The notes under the pieces: model-generated | Told to the model about the DNA's origin: nothing | Databases searched by the model: none | Seen by the model: the letters and a program-made list of their open reading frames with translations, nothing else | Translations under genes and position numbers: made by a program | Source: an uncultured Methanomassiliicoccales archaeon | Lineage (GTDB): Archaea; Thermoplasmatota; Thermoplasmata; Methanomassiliicoccales; Methanomethylophilaceae | Direction: 5' to 3' | Length of the DNA: 61,184 nt | NCBI GenBank assembly: GCA_949295765.1 | Contig: CASFMM010000007.1 | Span: 1-61,184, forward strand | Shown here: in pieces, positions 17,301 through 24,926 of the stretch | Position numbering within the stretch: position 1 is the stretch's first letter | Layout of the letters: each line of letters starts with the position of its first letter

Positions 17301-18166
17301 GCGACTGGATCTGGATTGCGATGTGCGTCCTGTTCGTGATAATCGGACCGCTCATCGGATGCATACTGGCAGGGATCGACAGGAAGATCTCGGCCAGGAT
17401 GCAAAACCGCGTCGGACCCCCGATACTCCAGCCCCTCTACGACGTGAAGAAGTTCCTGGCCAAGGAGCAGGTCACTCCCAACAAGGTGCAGGACTTCTAC
17501 GTCATGGTCTTCCTGCTGTTCACAATCGTCACCGGAGCCATGTTCTTCGCGGGCATGGACCTGCTGCTGGTCATATTCAGCCTCACGCTGGCCGAGACGT
17601 TCCTCGTCCTCGCGGCGTACTCGTCCGGATCGGTGTACTCGCAGATCGGGGCCCAGAGGGAGCTCTACGTCGCCATGGCCTTCGAGCCGATCATCCTGCT
17701 CATGGCCATCTGCTACTACATGCACACGGGCAGCTTCAGCGTGTCCGGCATCATCGAGAGCGGATCGATGTCCGTCATCCCGCTGCTGGGCGTGTTCGTC
17801 GCATTCATGTTCGGGCTGACGATGAAGCTCAGGAAGTCCCCGTTCGACCTCAGCCTCTCGCATCACGCCCACCAGGACATCGTGAGGGGCATGGCGACGG
17901 AGTTCTCCGGGAGGACGTACGCGTCCCTGGAGATCGCGCACTGGTACGAGTCCGTGATGCTGCTGGGCATGGTCGCCCTGTTCTTCGCGGACGGCACCTG
18001 GGTCGGAGCTGCGGTCGGGATCGTGATCGCGCTACTGGCATGGGTGCTCGAGATATGGATCGACAACGGGTTCGCCAGGATGACGTGGCAGACCGCCCTG
18101 AAGAGCGGCTGGGTCGTCGGACTGGTTCTGGGAGTGGGCAACGTGGCCGTGCTCCTGCTGATGTGA
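17297..18166 (+). CDS. echB: Ech hydrogenase subunit B, NuoH-like membrane protein
   Basis: A 289-aa membrane protein homologous to complex I NuoH, anchoring the hydrophilic arm of Ech. The conserved loop DRKISARMQNRVGPPILQPL is near residues 29-48, and LRKSPFDLS...HQDIVRG near 180-200 matches the quinone-site loop region of the family. About eight transmembrane segments are visible. Start and stop overlap neighbours closely (ATGA with echA, 10 bp to echC), indicating translational coupling. Confidence 0.92.
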   Translation: MSDWIWIAMCVLFVIIGPLIGCILAGIDRKISARMQNRVGPPILQPLYDVKKFLAKEQVTPNKVQDFYVMVFLLFTIVTGAMFFAGMDLLLVIFSLTLAETFLVLAAYSSGSVYSQIGAQRELYVAMAFEPIILLMAICYYMHTGSFSVSGIIESGSMSVIPLLGVFVAFMFGLTMKLRKSPFDLSLSHHAHQDIVRGMATEFSGRTYASLEIAHWYESVMLLGMVALFFADGTWVGAAVGIVIALLAWVLEIWIDNGFARMTWQTALKSGWVVGLVLGVGNVAVLLLM

Positions 18167-18176
18167 GGCGATACAG

Positions 18177-18620
18177 ATGTCTGGAACAACGAAATCACCG
18201 TGGCTACTGCACTACGACGCCTCGAGCTGCAACGGATGCGACATCGAGGTGCTCGCCTGCCTGACCCCCGTCTACGACGTGGAGAGGTTCGGCGTCATCA
18301 ACACGGGCGACCCCAAGCAGGCCGACATATTCCTGGTCACAGGGGCCGTCAACGACCAGAACAAGGAGGTCGTGAAACAGCTCTACGACCAGATGCCCGA
18401 GCCCAAGGTCGTCGTCGCCGTGGGCGTCTGCGCCTGCTCCGGAGGGATCTTCAGGGACTGCTACAACATCCTCGGGGGTGTCGACAAGGTCATCCCCGTG
18501 GACGTCTACGTCCCGGGTTGCGCCGCCAGACCGGAGTCCATCATCGACGGCGTCGTCAAAGGGCTGGACGTCCTGGAGAAGAAACGCCTTAAGCTCCGCG
18601 AAGAGGAGGGGAAGAGATGA
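18177..18620 (+). CDS. echC: Ech hydrogenase subunit C, [NiFe] small subunit
   Basis: A 147-aa small subunit (NuoB-like) carrying the proximal [4Fe-4S] cluster. The four cysteines are in SSCNGCDIE, VGVCACSGG and VPGCAARPE, the standard pattern of Ech/complex I small subunits that lack further clusters. It passes electrons between the EchF ferredoxin domain and the NiFe centre in EchE. It overlaps echD by 4 bp. Confidence 0.94.
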   Translation: MSGTTKSPWLLHYDASSCNGCDIEVLACLTPVYDVERFGVINTGDPKQADIFLVTGAVNDQNKEVVKQLYDQMPEPKVVVAVGVCACSGGIFRDCYNILGGVDKVIPVDVYVPGCAARPESIIDGVVKGLDVLEKKRLKLREEEGKR

Positions 18621-18991
18621 CCGAAGAGATCAGACAGATGTTCGAGACGGTCTCCCCCGAGGACATCCCGGGGATGGCCGAGAAGCTGAAGACGGAGGGC
18701 TACAGGCTGGTCCAGCTCTGCGGCGTGACCAAGGAGGGCCACACGGAGATCCTGTACAGCTTCGACAAGGACTTCTGCCTCAGGAACCTGAAGGTGGATG
18801 TCCCGTTCGGACAGACGGTCGGGAGCATCACGCCCTGGTACTGGGCCGCGTTCGTGTACGAGAACGAGGTCCACGACCTGTTCGACGTGGAGTTCACCGA
18901 CAGCAAGCTGGACTACAAGGGCAACTTCTTCCGCATGAGCGTGAAGACCCCGTGGAAGGGCCCGGAAGCGGCACCGAAGGAGGGAGCCTGA
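18617..18991 (+). CDS. echD: Ech hydrogenase subunit D, NuoC-like
   Basis: A 124-aa hydrophilic subunit homologous to the 30 kDa subunit of complex I (NuoC). It has the weakly conserved pattern YSFDKDFCLRNLKVDVP and WYWAAFVYENEVHDLFDVEF. It is structural, contacting EchE. Its start overlaps the echC stop (ATGA) and its stop overlaps the echE start (TGATG). Assignment rests on family pattern and position between small and large subunits. Confidence 0.88.
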   Translation: MTEEIRQMFETVSPEDIPGMAEKLKTEGYRLVQLCGVTKEGHTEILYSFDKDFCLRNLKVDVPFGQTVGSITPWYWAAFVYENEVHDLFDVEFTDSKLDYKGNFFRMSVKTPWKGPEAAPKEGA

Positions 18992-20070
18992 TGGGCAAGA
19001 GAACCATCGTCCCGTTCGGCCCCCAGCACCCGGCGCTCCCGGAGCCGGTCCATCTGGATCTGGAGCTCGAGGACGAGACCGTCGTACGCGCCATCCCGTC
19101 GATAGGGTACGTGCACCGCGGACTCGAGAAGCTGGCGGAGAAGAGGGACTACAACGACATGATCTACGTCATGGAGAGGGTCTGCGGGATCTGCAGCTTC
19201 GGCCACGGCTGGGGCTACGCCGGGGCCGTGGAGGGCCTCATGAGGGTTCAGATACCGGACAGGGCGGAATGCCTGAGGATCATGTTCCACGAACTGTCCA
19301 GGGTGCACAGCCATCTTCTGTGGCTTGGCCTCCTGGCGGACGGACTCGGGTTCGACAGCCTGTTCATGCACTGCTGGAGGATCAGGGAGAAGGTCCTGGA
19401 CGTGTTCGAGGCCATCACCGGCGGGAGGGTCATCATGTCCTTCTGCAAGGTCGGCGGTGTCAGGAAGGACCTCACACCCGAGATGCTCAGGATGGTCAGG
19501 GACACATGCGACATGATCGAGGAGGAGATGAGGAAGACCGCTCTGGTCTTCATGAAGGACTCCTCCGTGAGGAACAGGCTCTGCGGCACCGGCGTCCTGT
19601 CCAAGGAGGACATCGTCGAGCTTAGCGCCGTCGGACCCGTCGCAAGGGGCTCCGGCGTCAACAACGACGTCAGGAGCACCAGCCCGATGTACAGGGACCT
19701 CGGCTTCTCCCCCGTCCTCTACGACGAGGGGGACTGCTGGTCCAGGTGCATGGTGAGGGTCGACGAGATCATGCAGTCCCTGGACATCATCAGGAACGCC
19801 GTGAGGGACCTGCCGGACGGCGAGGTCTCCGTCCCCGTGAAGGGCAACGCGCCCGTGGGAGACTACGTCTTCCGCGTGGAACAGCCCCGCGGAGAGGGGT
19901 TCTACTACGTGCAGGGCAACGGATCGAAGTACCTGAGCCGCGCCAGGGTCAGGACCCCCACGAACATCAACATCCCCGCCATGACGAGGATGCTGCAGGG
20001 CTGCAACCTCCAGGATGTGTCCATGCTGGTCATCACCATAGACCCCTGCATCAGCTGCACGGAGCGCTGA
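18991..20070 (+). CDS. echE: Ech hydrogenase subunit E, [NiFe] large catalytic subunit
   Basis: A 359-aa large subunit (NuoD-like) holding the active site. Both NiFe-binding motifs are present: N-terminal RVCGICSFGH near residues 62-71 and C-terminal DPCISCTER at the extreme end. This is therefore a real hydrogenase and not a complex I-type subunit that has lost nickel. The C-terminus ends just after the motif with TER, so no long cleavable peptide is present, as is usual for Ech. It catalyses 2H+ + 2e- to H2, coupled to ion translocation. Confidence 0.95.
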   Translation: MGKRTIVPFGPQHPALPEPVHLDLELEDETVVRAIPSIGYVHRGLEKLAEKRDYNDMIYVMERVCGICSFGHGWGYAGAVEGLMRVQIPDRAECLRIMFHELSRVHSHLLWLGLLADGLGFDSLFMHCWRIREKVLDVFEAITGGRVIMSFCKVGGVRKDLTPEMLRMVRDTCDMIEEEMRKTALVFMKDSSVRNRLCGTGVLSKEDIVELSAVGPVARGSGVNNDVRSTSPMYRDLGFSPVLYDEGDCWSRCMVRVDEIMQSLDIIRNAVRDLPDGEVSVPVKGNAPVGDYVFRVEQPRGEGFYYVQGNGSKYLSRARVRTPTNINIPAMTRMLQGCNLQDVSMLVITIDPCISCTER

Positions 20071-20074
20071 TACC

Positions 20075-20437
20075 ATGGCGGTTATGAAGTTCGGAGGCAG
20101 GCTGATGCGCAACCTGTTCTCCAAACCCGCGACCAAGATGTACCCTGCCGTCCCGAGGGAGTACCCCGAGAGGAGCAGGGGACACATCGAGTTCGACCCG
20201 TCGAACTGCATCACATGCAACATCTGCGGGAAGAAGTGCCCGACCGATGCGATCGTGGTCGACAAGGCCTCGAGGACGCTGACCATCGACAGGATGAACT
20301 GCATCCAGTGCGGATACTGCGTCGAGTCCTGTCCGAAGAAATGTCTGAGCATCCTGCCGGGATACACCGCCCCCGACGCCGAGAAGGTGACGGAGACGTT
20401 CCAGATACCCGAGAAGCCGAAGGAAGAGGCTCAGTGA
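20075..20437 (+). CDS. echF: Ech hydrogenase subunit F, 2x[4Fe-4S] ferredoxin-like
   Basis: A 120-aa polyferredoxin-type subunit (NuoI-like). It has two complete [4Fe-4S] motifs, CITCNICGKKCP and CIQCGYCVESCP, at about residues 47-58 and 77-88. It is the likely docking point for soluble ferredoxin (or flavodoxin). It is the last gene of the operon and is followed by a strong hairpin terminator at 20444-20475. Confidence 0.94.
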   Translation: MAVMKFGGRLMRNLFSKPATKMYPAVPREYPERSRGHIEFDPSNCITCNICGKKCPTDAIVVDKASRTLTIDRMNCIQCGYCVESCPKKCLSILPGYTAPDAEKVTETFQIPEKPKEEAQ

Positions 20438-20443
20438 ACAAAC

Positions 20444-20475
20444 AGGAGGTCCGAAAGGGCCTCCTTTCTTTCAAT
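20444..20475 (+). terminator. Intrinsic-type terminator of the ech operon
   Basis: AGGAGGTC pairs with GGCCTCCT (8 bp including one T-G pair) around the loop CGAAAG and is followed by the T-rich TTCTTTCAATTTT. It begins 6 bp after the echF TGA. Confidence 0.7.
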
Positions 20476-20519
20476 TTTACATAATCCGCTACGAACACAG
20501 GAGTCCGTCCACATTATTG

Positions 20520-20535
20520 TTTAGGTACTCCTAAA
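20520..20535 (+). promoter_or_regulatory. Iron box 1 (DtxR/IdeR-like operator)
   Basis: A perfect inverted repeat TTTAGG-TACT-CCTAAA, directly upstream of the flavodoxin TATA box (ATTATAAAT, 20536-20544). The half sites match the known DtxR/IdeR-family consensus TTAGG...CCTAA. Confidence 0.75.
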
Positions 20536-20550
20536 ATTATAAATACTAAC

Positions 20551-20566
20551 TTTAGGTTATCCTAAA
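20551..20566 (+). promoter_or_regulatory. Iron box 2 (DtxR/IdeR-like operator)
   Basis: A perfect inverted repeat TTTAGG-TTAT-CCTAAA between the TATA box and the flavodoxin ATG at 20569, covering the predicted start of transcription. It is spaced 31 bp centre to centre from box 1, about three helical turns, so two repressor dimers would bind the same DNA face around the TATA box. Confidence 0.75.
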
Positions 20567-20568
20567 TT

Positions 20569-20994
20569 ATGTCAAACGTAGCAGTCGTCTACTGGAGCGA
20601 CACAGGGAACACGGAGGCCATGGCCAGATTCGTGGCCGAGGGCATCCAGTCAGCAGGTGGGAAAGCAGAGATCATCGCCGCAGACGGCTTCGGACCGGAC
20701 AAGGTGTCCCAGTACGACGCGATCGCGTTCGGATGCCCCGCCATGGGGGACGAGATCCTGGAAGAGGATATCTTCGAGCCCATGTTCACGGCGGTCGAGG
20801 GACTCCTCTCCGGGAAGAGAGTGGGGATCTTCGGATCCTACGACTGGGGAGACGGACAGTGGATGAGGGAATGGGCCGACAGATGCAGGGCCGCGGGTGC
20901 GGACCTGGCCAACGACGGTGTCATCGCCAACCTCTATCCGAACGATGCCGAGGCCGAGGACTGCAGGAAGCTCGGCGAGATGATGTGCTCATGA
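20569..20994 (+). CDS. Flavodoxin
   Basis: A 141-aa short-chain flavodoxin, a soluble FMN electron carrier. The phosphate loop WSDTGNTEAMA is at residues 9-19. The loops around PAMGDEILEE and GSYDWGDGQWM provide FMN contacts typical of the clostridial-type flavodoxins. Two iron boxes flank its TATA box, so it is probably made under iron limitation in place of ferredoxin. Its position right after ech suggests it may then serve Ech; this link is inference. The predicted leader is nearly absent. Confidence 0.93.
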   Translation: MSNVAVVYWSDTGNTEAMARFVAEGIQSAGGKAEIIAADGFGPDKVSQYDAIAFGCPAMGDEILEEDIFEPMFTAVEGLLSGKRVGIFGSYDWGDGQWMREWADRCRAAGADLANDGVIANLYPNDAEAEDCRKLGEMMCS

Positions 20995-21104
20995 CGCTGG
21001 ACATTCGCCAACTGGCGAGAGGAGCGGCGATGTCGTCAGACTACGACGTGCCCGAGGACAGGAAGAACAAAGCGACAGAGGAGGTGGACATCAGGAGACT
21101 GTGA
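20991..21104 (+). CDS. Small 37-aa open frame coupled to flavodoxin
   Basis: ATG 20991 overlaps the flavodoxin TGA (ATGA). The frame encodes MTLDIRQLARGAAMSSDYDV and a charged tail (EDRKNKATEEVDIRRL). I recognise no family. The stop-start overlap is the arrangement used for translational coupling elsewhere in this window (ech, tldDE), which is the only support. It could be a chance frame or a degraded gene. Confidence 0.3.
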   Translation: MTLDIRQLARGAAMSSDYDVPEDRKNKATEEVDIRRL

Positions 21105-21133
21105 AGAAGAGCATGCCGATACTCACATCACTC

Positions 21134-21182
21134 GCACCCGGCCAAATCATTGCCTACATACCATAGTTATCTGGCCGGGTGC
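21134..21182. repeat. 11-bp inverted repeat with long loop
   Basis: GCACCCGGCCA (21134-21144) and TGGCCGGGTGC (21172-21182) are exact reverse complements separated by 27 bp of AT-rich sequence. The repeat lies between convergent transcription units, so a bidirectional terminator or a small mobile remnant are both possible. Confidence 0.55.
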
Positions 21183-21203
21183 AACACCCAGTGTTCTCAA
21201 ACA

Positions 21204-22010
21204 TCATCTGAAGTAGATCTCGGGACGCCTCTTGTCGAGGAAGTACACGTCCTTCATCGACACATAGCCTTCCGCCCTGATCGTCTCCAGCGGCTCCGGG
21301 TCGAGGTCCGCGGTAACGATGCACTCGCCGGAGAAGTCCTCGGAGATCTTGTTCCCCCTGGCATCGTATACGGCCGCACCGCCGCCCAGCGTCGTGCCGG
21401 AGCCTGTGGGCCCGAAACCGTTGCAGGCACCGACGTAGACAGTGTTGTCGTAGGCCCTGGCGGGCAGGATCCTGTCCCATGACGACCGTCTGCGCTCTCC
21501 GCCGAGTCCGGAGGCGAACGGCATCAGGAGGATGTCGGCACCCTTCAGTGCATACGTGCACGATATCTCGGGGAAATGCGCCTCCCAGCACACCTGGATA
21601 CCAAGCACCGCCTTCGATGTGCGGATCACATCCAGACTGTCCCCCGGTACCATCACCGGAGCCTCCCTCTCACCGAGATGCGTCTTGTGGTACACACCCA
21701 GGATCCTGCCGCACTCCACGACGGCCTGGGCTATCCTCGGCCCCTCGTCGACGAACCCGAAGCATATGCACATCCCCGTCTCCGAGGACTTGTCCACGAC
21801 CTCTCCGATCTCCGGGGAGTCGATCGTCGTCGCCAGTTCGGTGCTTCCTGGCATTGAGTATCCGGACAGACACAGCTCCGGGAAGCACACGATGTCGGAT
21901 CCGGCGGAGGACGCCGCATCGCACAGTGCCAGCATCCTGGAGAGATTGACTTCGGTGTCCCCCAGAACGGAGTTCATCGACACCATGGAGAGGCGCACGT
22001 CATCCATCAT
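21204..22010 (-). CDS. Carbon-nitrogen hydrolase (nitrilase superfamily)
   Basis: A 268-aa amidase-type hydrolase with the full Glu-Lys-Cys triad: E45 in [11 protein letters not shown]109 in VYHKTHLGE, and C141 in [11 protein letters not shown]. It cleaves a C-N bond of an amide or carbamoyl compound; the exact substrate (for example N-carbamoylputrescine or omega-amide) cannot be decided by eye. The start overlaps the stop of the upstream acetyltransferase by 4 bp, so the two are cotranslated. Confidence 0.85.
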   Translation of the reverse strand: MMDDVRLSMVSMNSVLGDTEVNLSRMLALCDAASSAGSDIVCFPELCLSGYSMPGSTELATTIDSPEIGEVVDKSSETGMCICFGFVDEGPRIAQAVVECGRILGVYHKTHLGEREAPVMVPGDSLDVIRTSKAVLGIQVCWEAHFPEISCTYALKGADILLMPFASGLGGERRRSSWDRILPARAYDNTVYVGACNGFGPTGSGTTLGGGAAVYDARGNKISEDFSGECIVTADLDPEPLETIRAEGYVSMKDVYFLDKRRPEIYFR

Positions 22011-22567
22011 ATCTCCTCTATGCTCCTAGCGGGGACACCGGCATAGGTCTCTCCTGCGGGGACGTCCTTCGTGACGACCGCGCCCGCACCGACTATGACT
22101 CCATCGCCCACGGTGACACCCGGCAGGATCAGGGCGCCCGCACCGATCCAGACATCGTCCCCTATGACCACCTTCCTGGCGACGGTGGCGATGTCCCTCC
22201 TCATCACCGGGGGGAACTTGTGGCTGGGGGTTACGATGCAGACCTTCGGACCTATCAGAACGTTGTCCCCGATCTCAACCTCGGCGCTGTCCAGGATCAC
22301 GCAGTCGAAGTTGATGTGGACGTTGCTTCCGATGGAGATGTTCGTTCCGATGTCGCACCGGAACGTCGGGTTGACCATGGTCCTGTCATCCAGACTCTGG
22401 CCGAACAGCTCCTCCAGGATGGCCTTCCTCTCGGACCAGGGTGTGCAGGGGACGTTGAACCTCTCGCAGAGGCCGTGTGCCCTCTCCATGGCATCCAGGA
22501 AATCACCGATGTCCTCGTCGGCCTCGCTGGTGACCATGCCCCTGCGGGCGCGTTCCATGAAATCCAT
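22007..22567 (-). CDS. Maltose/galactoside-type O-acetyltransferase
   Basis: A 186-aa left-handed beta-helix acyltransferase. An N-terminal Mac domain ([30 protein letters not shown]) precedes hexapeptide repeats. These include [20 protein letters not shown] with the catalytic His, and [32 protein letters not shown]. It transfers acetyl from acetyl-CoA to a sugar or similar hydroxyl. It overlaps the nitrilase-type gene downstream (ATGA). Confidence 0.88.
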   Translation of the reverse strand: MDFMERARRGMVTSEADEDIGDFLDAMERAHGLCERFNVPCTPWSERKAILEELFGQSLDDRTMVNPTFRCDIGTNISIGSNVHINFDCVILDSAEVEIGDNVLIGPKVCIVTPSHKFPPVMRRDIATVARKVVIGDDVWIGAGALILPGVTVGDGVIVGAGAVVTKDVPAGETYAGVPARSIEEI

Positions 22568-22633
22568 GATTGGTGAATGGAGAGAGAATAGAAAAATGTG
22601 GGAGGGGTGGGAACCCCCTCCCGTTTACCGGGA

Positions 22634-24244
22634 TCAGTCCTCTCCGCTCTCGATCTTGTGCTTGACGGCCTCGAACTCGGGGTCCTCCTCGGGCTTCTGG
22701 GCCTTGAAGAAGATTCCCACGATGACGAGGATGAGGATGATGCATCCTCCGGCGAGGAAGGAGAAGTCCACGCTATTGCTGAAAGCCGTCATGATCTGAG
22801 GCGCGTAGATGATCATACTGGGATCCGCCAGGGCTCCGATGACTCCGGTGTCGTGGGGGATCGAGTCGAACACCCACTGCGGCAGCTGGTCCGGCACGAA
22901 GCTCTGCAGCTCCCCGGTGATGCGCCCGTTGATGATCATGGTGAAGATGGCGGTACCCATGGTGGTTCCGATGGACCTGATCAGGTTGACGGACGATGTG
23001 GTCATTCCCATCTCGGAGGGCTTGGAGCTGTTCTGGACAGCGGACATGACGACGGACATCATGCATCCGAGACCGAGACCGAGGACGAATGTTCCGGACA
23101 GGTACCTCATCATGAACGTGTCCTGCAGGTAATCCGGATCGATTGCCATCTGGGTGACCATGCCGGGAGTGACGGTCATGCCGGACAGGTAGAACAGTCC
23201 GGCGAAGCACAGTATCGGACCTGCGATGAGCCAGACCTTGAATCCCGTCTTCTCGACGAGGGCACCGGAGGAGATGGATGTGATCATCATTCCGGCGACC
23301 ATGGCCAGGGACCAGATTCCAGCCTGGAGGGTGGTCAGTCCGAACACACCGACGGCCAGCATGTTGGTGAACATCATGGCTCCGATCATTCCGATTCCGA
23401 AGATCGCCATGAAGATGGCGGCCATGATGACGGTCTTGTTGTGGATGAGGTGGGGCGCCAGGATGGGGTCGATGGCCTTGTGCTCGATCTTGACGAAGAT
23501 CACGACGAGGACGATGGCGATGACGACCATGGCGGTGGTCTCGATGCTCACCCACTCGAACTCCTTGCCCCCGAACTCGATCAGGAGCAGGACATCCAGA
23601 AGCAGCAGGGACAGGAACGCGATTCCCTTGACGTCGATGTGCTTCTCCCCGTCGCTGACGGGTGTGGGGAACTTCTTGATTGTGAGGATCAGAGCGATGA
23701 GCGCCAGGGGGATGTTGATGTAGAAGCACCAGTGCCAGCTGAGTGCACCCTCGATGTACCCCCCTATGAGGGGCCCGATTCCGCTTCCGACACCGAATAT
23801 GGCACCCAGGATACCCTGCATCCTAGCCCTCTCGCGGGGGGAGTACAGGTCCGCGACAGCCGCTGTCGCGACGGGGATCAGGATTCCTCCGCCGATTCCC
23901 TGCAGGGCACGGCAGACGATGAACATCTCCATGTTGGTGGAGAGACCTGCACAGACGGATCCGACGGCGAAGAGCCCCAGACCGATGAGGAACAGGGGCT
24001 TCCTTCCGTATATGTCAGAAAGCTTTCCCGCGATGGGGATCATGATCGTCTCGCAGAGGAGGTACGCCGTGGTCATCCACGCGTACAGGCTGAGACCTCC
24101 CAGGTCCTCCGCCAGTTTGGTTCCGATGGTACCGACGATCGTACCGTCGAAACACGCCCCGAGCATGGCGACGCAGAGACCAATCATGATGGTGTTGCGC
24201 ACCTTCGGGTCGATGTTCTTGTATGTGATTTGTTCGGCTGCTAT
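22634..24244 (-). CDS. DHA2-type MFS drug efflux transporter
   Basis: A multidrug efflux protein of the EmrB/QacA type with 14 predicted membrane segments. It has the motif C-like GPLIGGYIEGALSW and motif A-like GKLSDIYGRKPLF. A conserved N-terminal ITYKNIDPKVRNTIM precedes the first membrane segment. The only in-frame start before it that has a good ribosome-binding site (GGGAGGG, 6 nt away) is ATA at 24244, giving 536 aa; GTG 24202 would cut off the conserved part. The MarR gene just upstream probably regulates it through the palindrome at 24338-24367. Confidence 0.88.
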   Translation of the reverse strand: MAAEQITYKNIDPKVRNTIMIGLCVAMLGACFDGTIVGTIGTKLAEDLGGLSLYAWMTTAYLLCETIMIPIAGKLSDIYGRKPLFLIGLGLFAVGSVCAGLSTNMEMFIVCRALQGIGGGILIPVATAAVADLYSPRERARMQGILGAIFGVGSGIGPLIGGYIEGALSWHWCFYINIPLALIALILTIKKFPTPVSDGEKHIDVKGIAFLSLLLLDVLLLIEFGGKEFEWVSIETTAMVVIAIVLVVIFVKIEHKAIDPILAPHLIHNKTVIMAAIFMAIFGIGMIGAMMFTNMLAVGVFGLTTLQAGIWSLAMVAGMMITSISSGALVEKTGFKVWLIAGPILCFAGLFYLSGMTVTPGMVTQMAIDPDYLQDTFMMRYLSGTFVLGLGLGCMMSVVMSAVQNSSKPSEMGMTTSSVNLIRSIGTTMGTAIFTMIINGRITGELQSFVPDQLPQWVFDSIPHDTGVIGALADPSMIIYAPQIMTAFSNSVDFSFLAGGCIILILVIVGIFFKAQKPEEDPEFEAVKHKIESGED

Positions 24245-24337
24245 AGGAATCCCTCCCAGGATTCTTGACAGAAATACCCTTGAGCAAGATGTTGTATAAG
24301 TACGTTTTGAATTTGGTAATCAACTAACAGGGGTAAT

Positions 24338-24390
24338 GCTTCGATTCGAAATCTCCGGATTCGAAGCTTTTGGTCTGGATAATATATAAA
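24338..24390 (-). promoter_or_regulatory. Promoter and inverted-repeat operator of the MFS gene
   Basis: On the minus strand TTTATATATT (about 24380-24390) is a TATA box. Its predicted start point falls near 24358, inside an imperfect inverted repeat at 24338-24367 (GCTTCGATTCG ... CGGATTCGAAGC), which also contains two GATTCGAA copies 15 bp apart. This is the position expected for autoregulation by the neighbouring MarR protein. Confidence 0.5.
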
Positions 24391-24456
24391 TCAAATGGGA
24401 GAAAAGGATGTCACTATCCTTTTTGTAAAAATAGTTGGAAATCAAACTAAATTGTT

Positions 24457-24915
24457 TCAGCCTTTGGACAACCCTTCCATTATGTGGTCGGCCCTGGCGT
24501 CGAGCTTGCGCATGATCTCCGCCAGGACGTCCTTCTCCTCGTCCGTGAGCACATCGAAGAGGTTCCTGTCCATCAGCTCGAACATCATACGGCTCATGGC
24601 GTAGATGTCACGCCCCTGGTCGGTGAGATGGAGGCTGTGGAGCTTCCCAGAACTGTCGTTGTACACAAGGCCGAGATCGATCAGGTCGTGGACCATTGTG
24701 GAGATGTAGGACTTGTCATACGGAACCTCGTCTATGAGCTCCTTCTGGGAGAGCCCGTCCCTCTTCCCTATGTGGAAGATCAGGATGAGGTACGGGGGCT
24801 TCAGACGGGTGTCCTTCAGGTACTTGTCCGCATACCCCTTCATGCACTGGTTCATCTTCTTGGGGAAGGACACCACCAGGCGGATCGCGTCGTCACCTCT
24901 GTCCTCGTCTGCCAT
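24457..24915 (-). CDS. MarR family transcriptional regulator
   Basis: A 152-aa winged-helix regulator. The recognition region is GLSQKELIDEVPYDKSYISTMVHDLIDLGLVY (residues 54-85), followed by the wing SSGKLHSLHLTDQG and the C-terminal dimerisation helix. It lies directly upstream of the DHA2 efflux gene, the classic emrR-emrB arrangement, and starts 11 bp after the stop of the NSS transporter gene. It most likely senses a compound exported by the MFS protein. Confidence 0.88.
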   Translation of the reverse strand: MADEDRGDDAIRLVVSFPKKMNQCMKGYADKYLKDTRLKPPYLILIFHIGKRDGLSQKELIDEVPYDKSYISTMVHDLIDLGLVYNDSSGKLHSLHLTDQGRDIYAMSRMMFELMDRNLFDVLTDEEKDVLAEIMRKLDARADHIMEGLSKG

Positions 24916-24926
24916 GCCGCCTCACC

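Noticed and set aside
18991-20070. Complex I (Fpo-type) instead of Ech
   Set aside because: The large subunit keeps both NiFe Cys pairs, and only six subunits are present in ech order.
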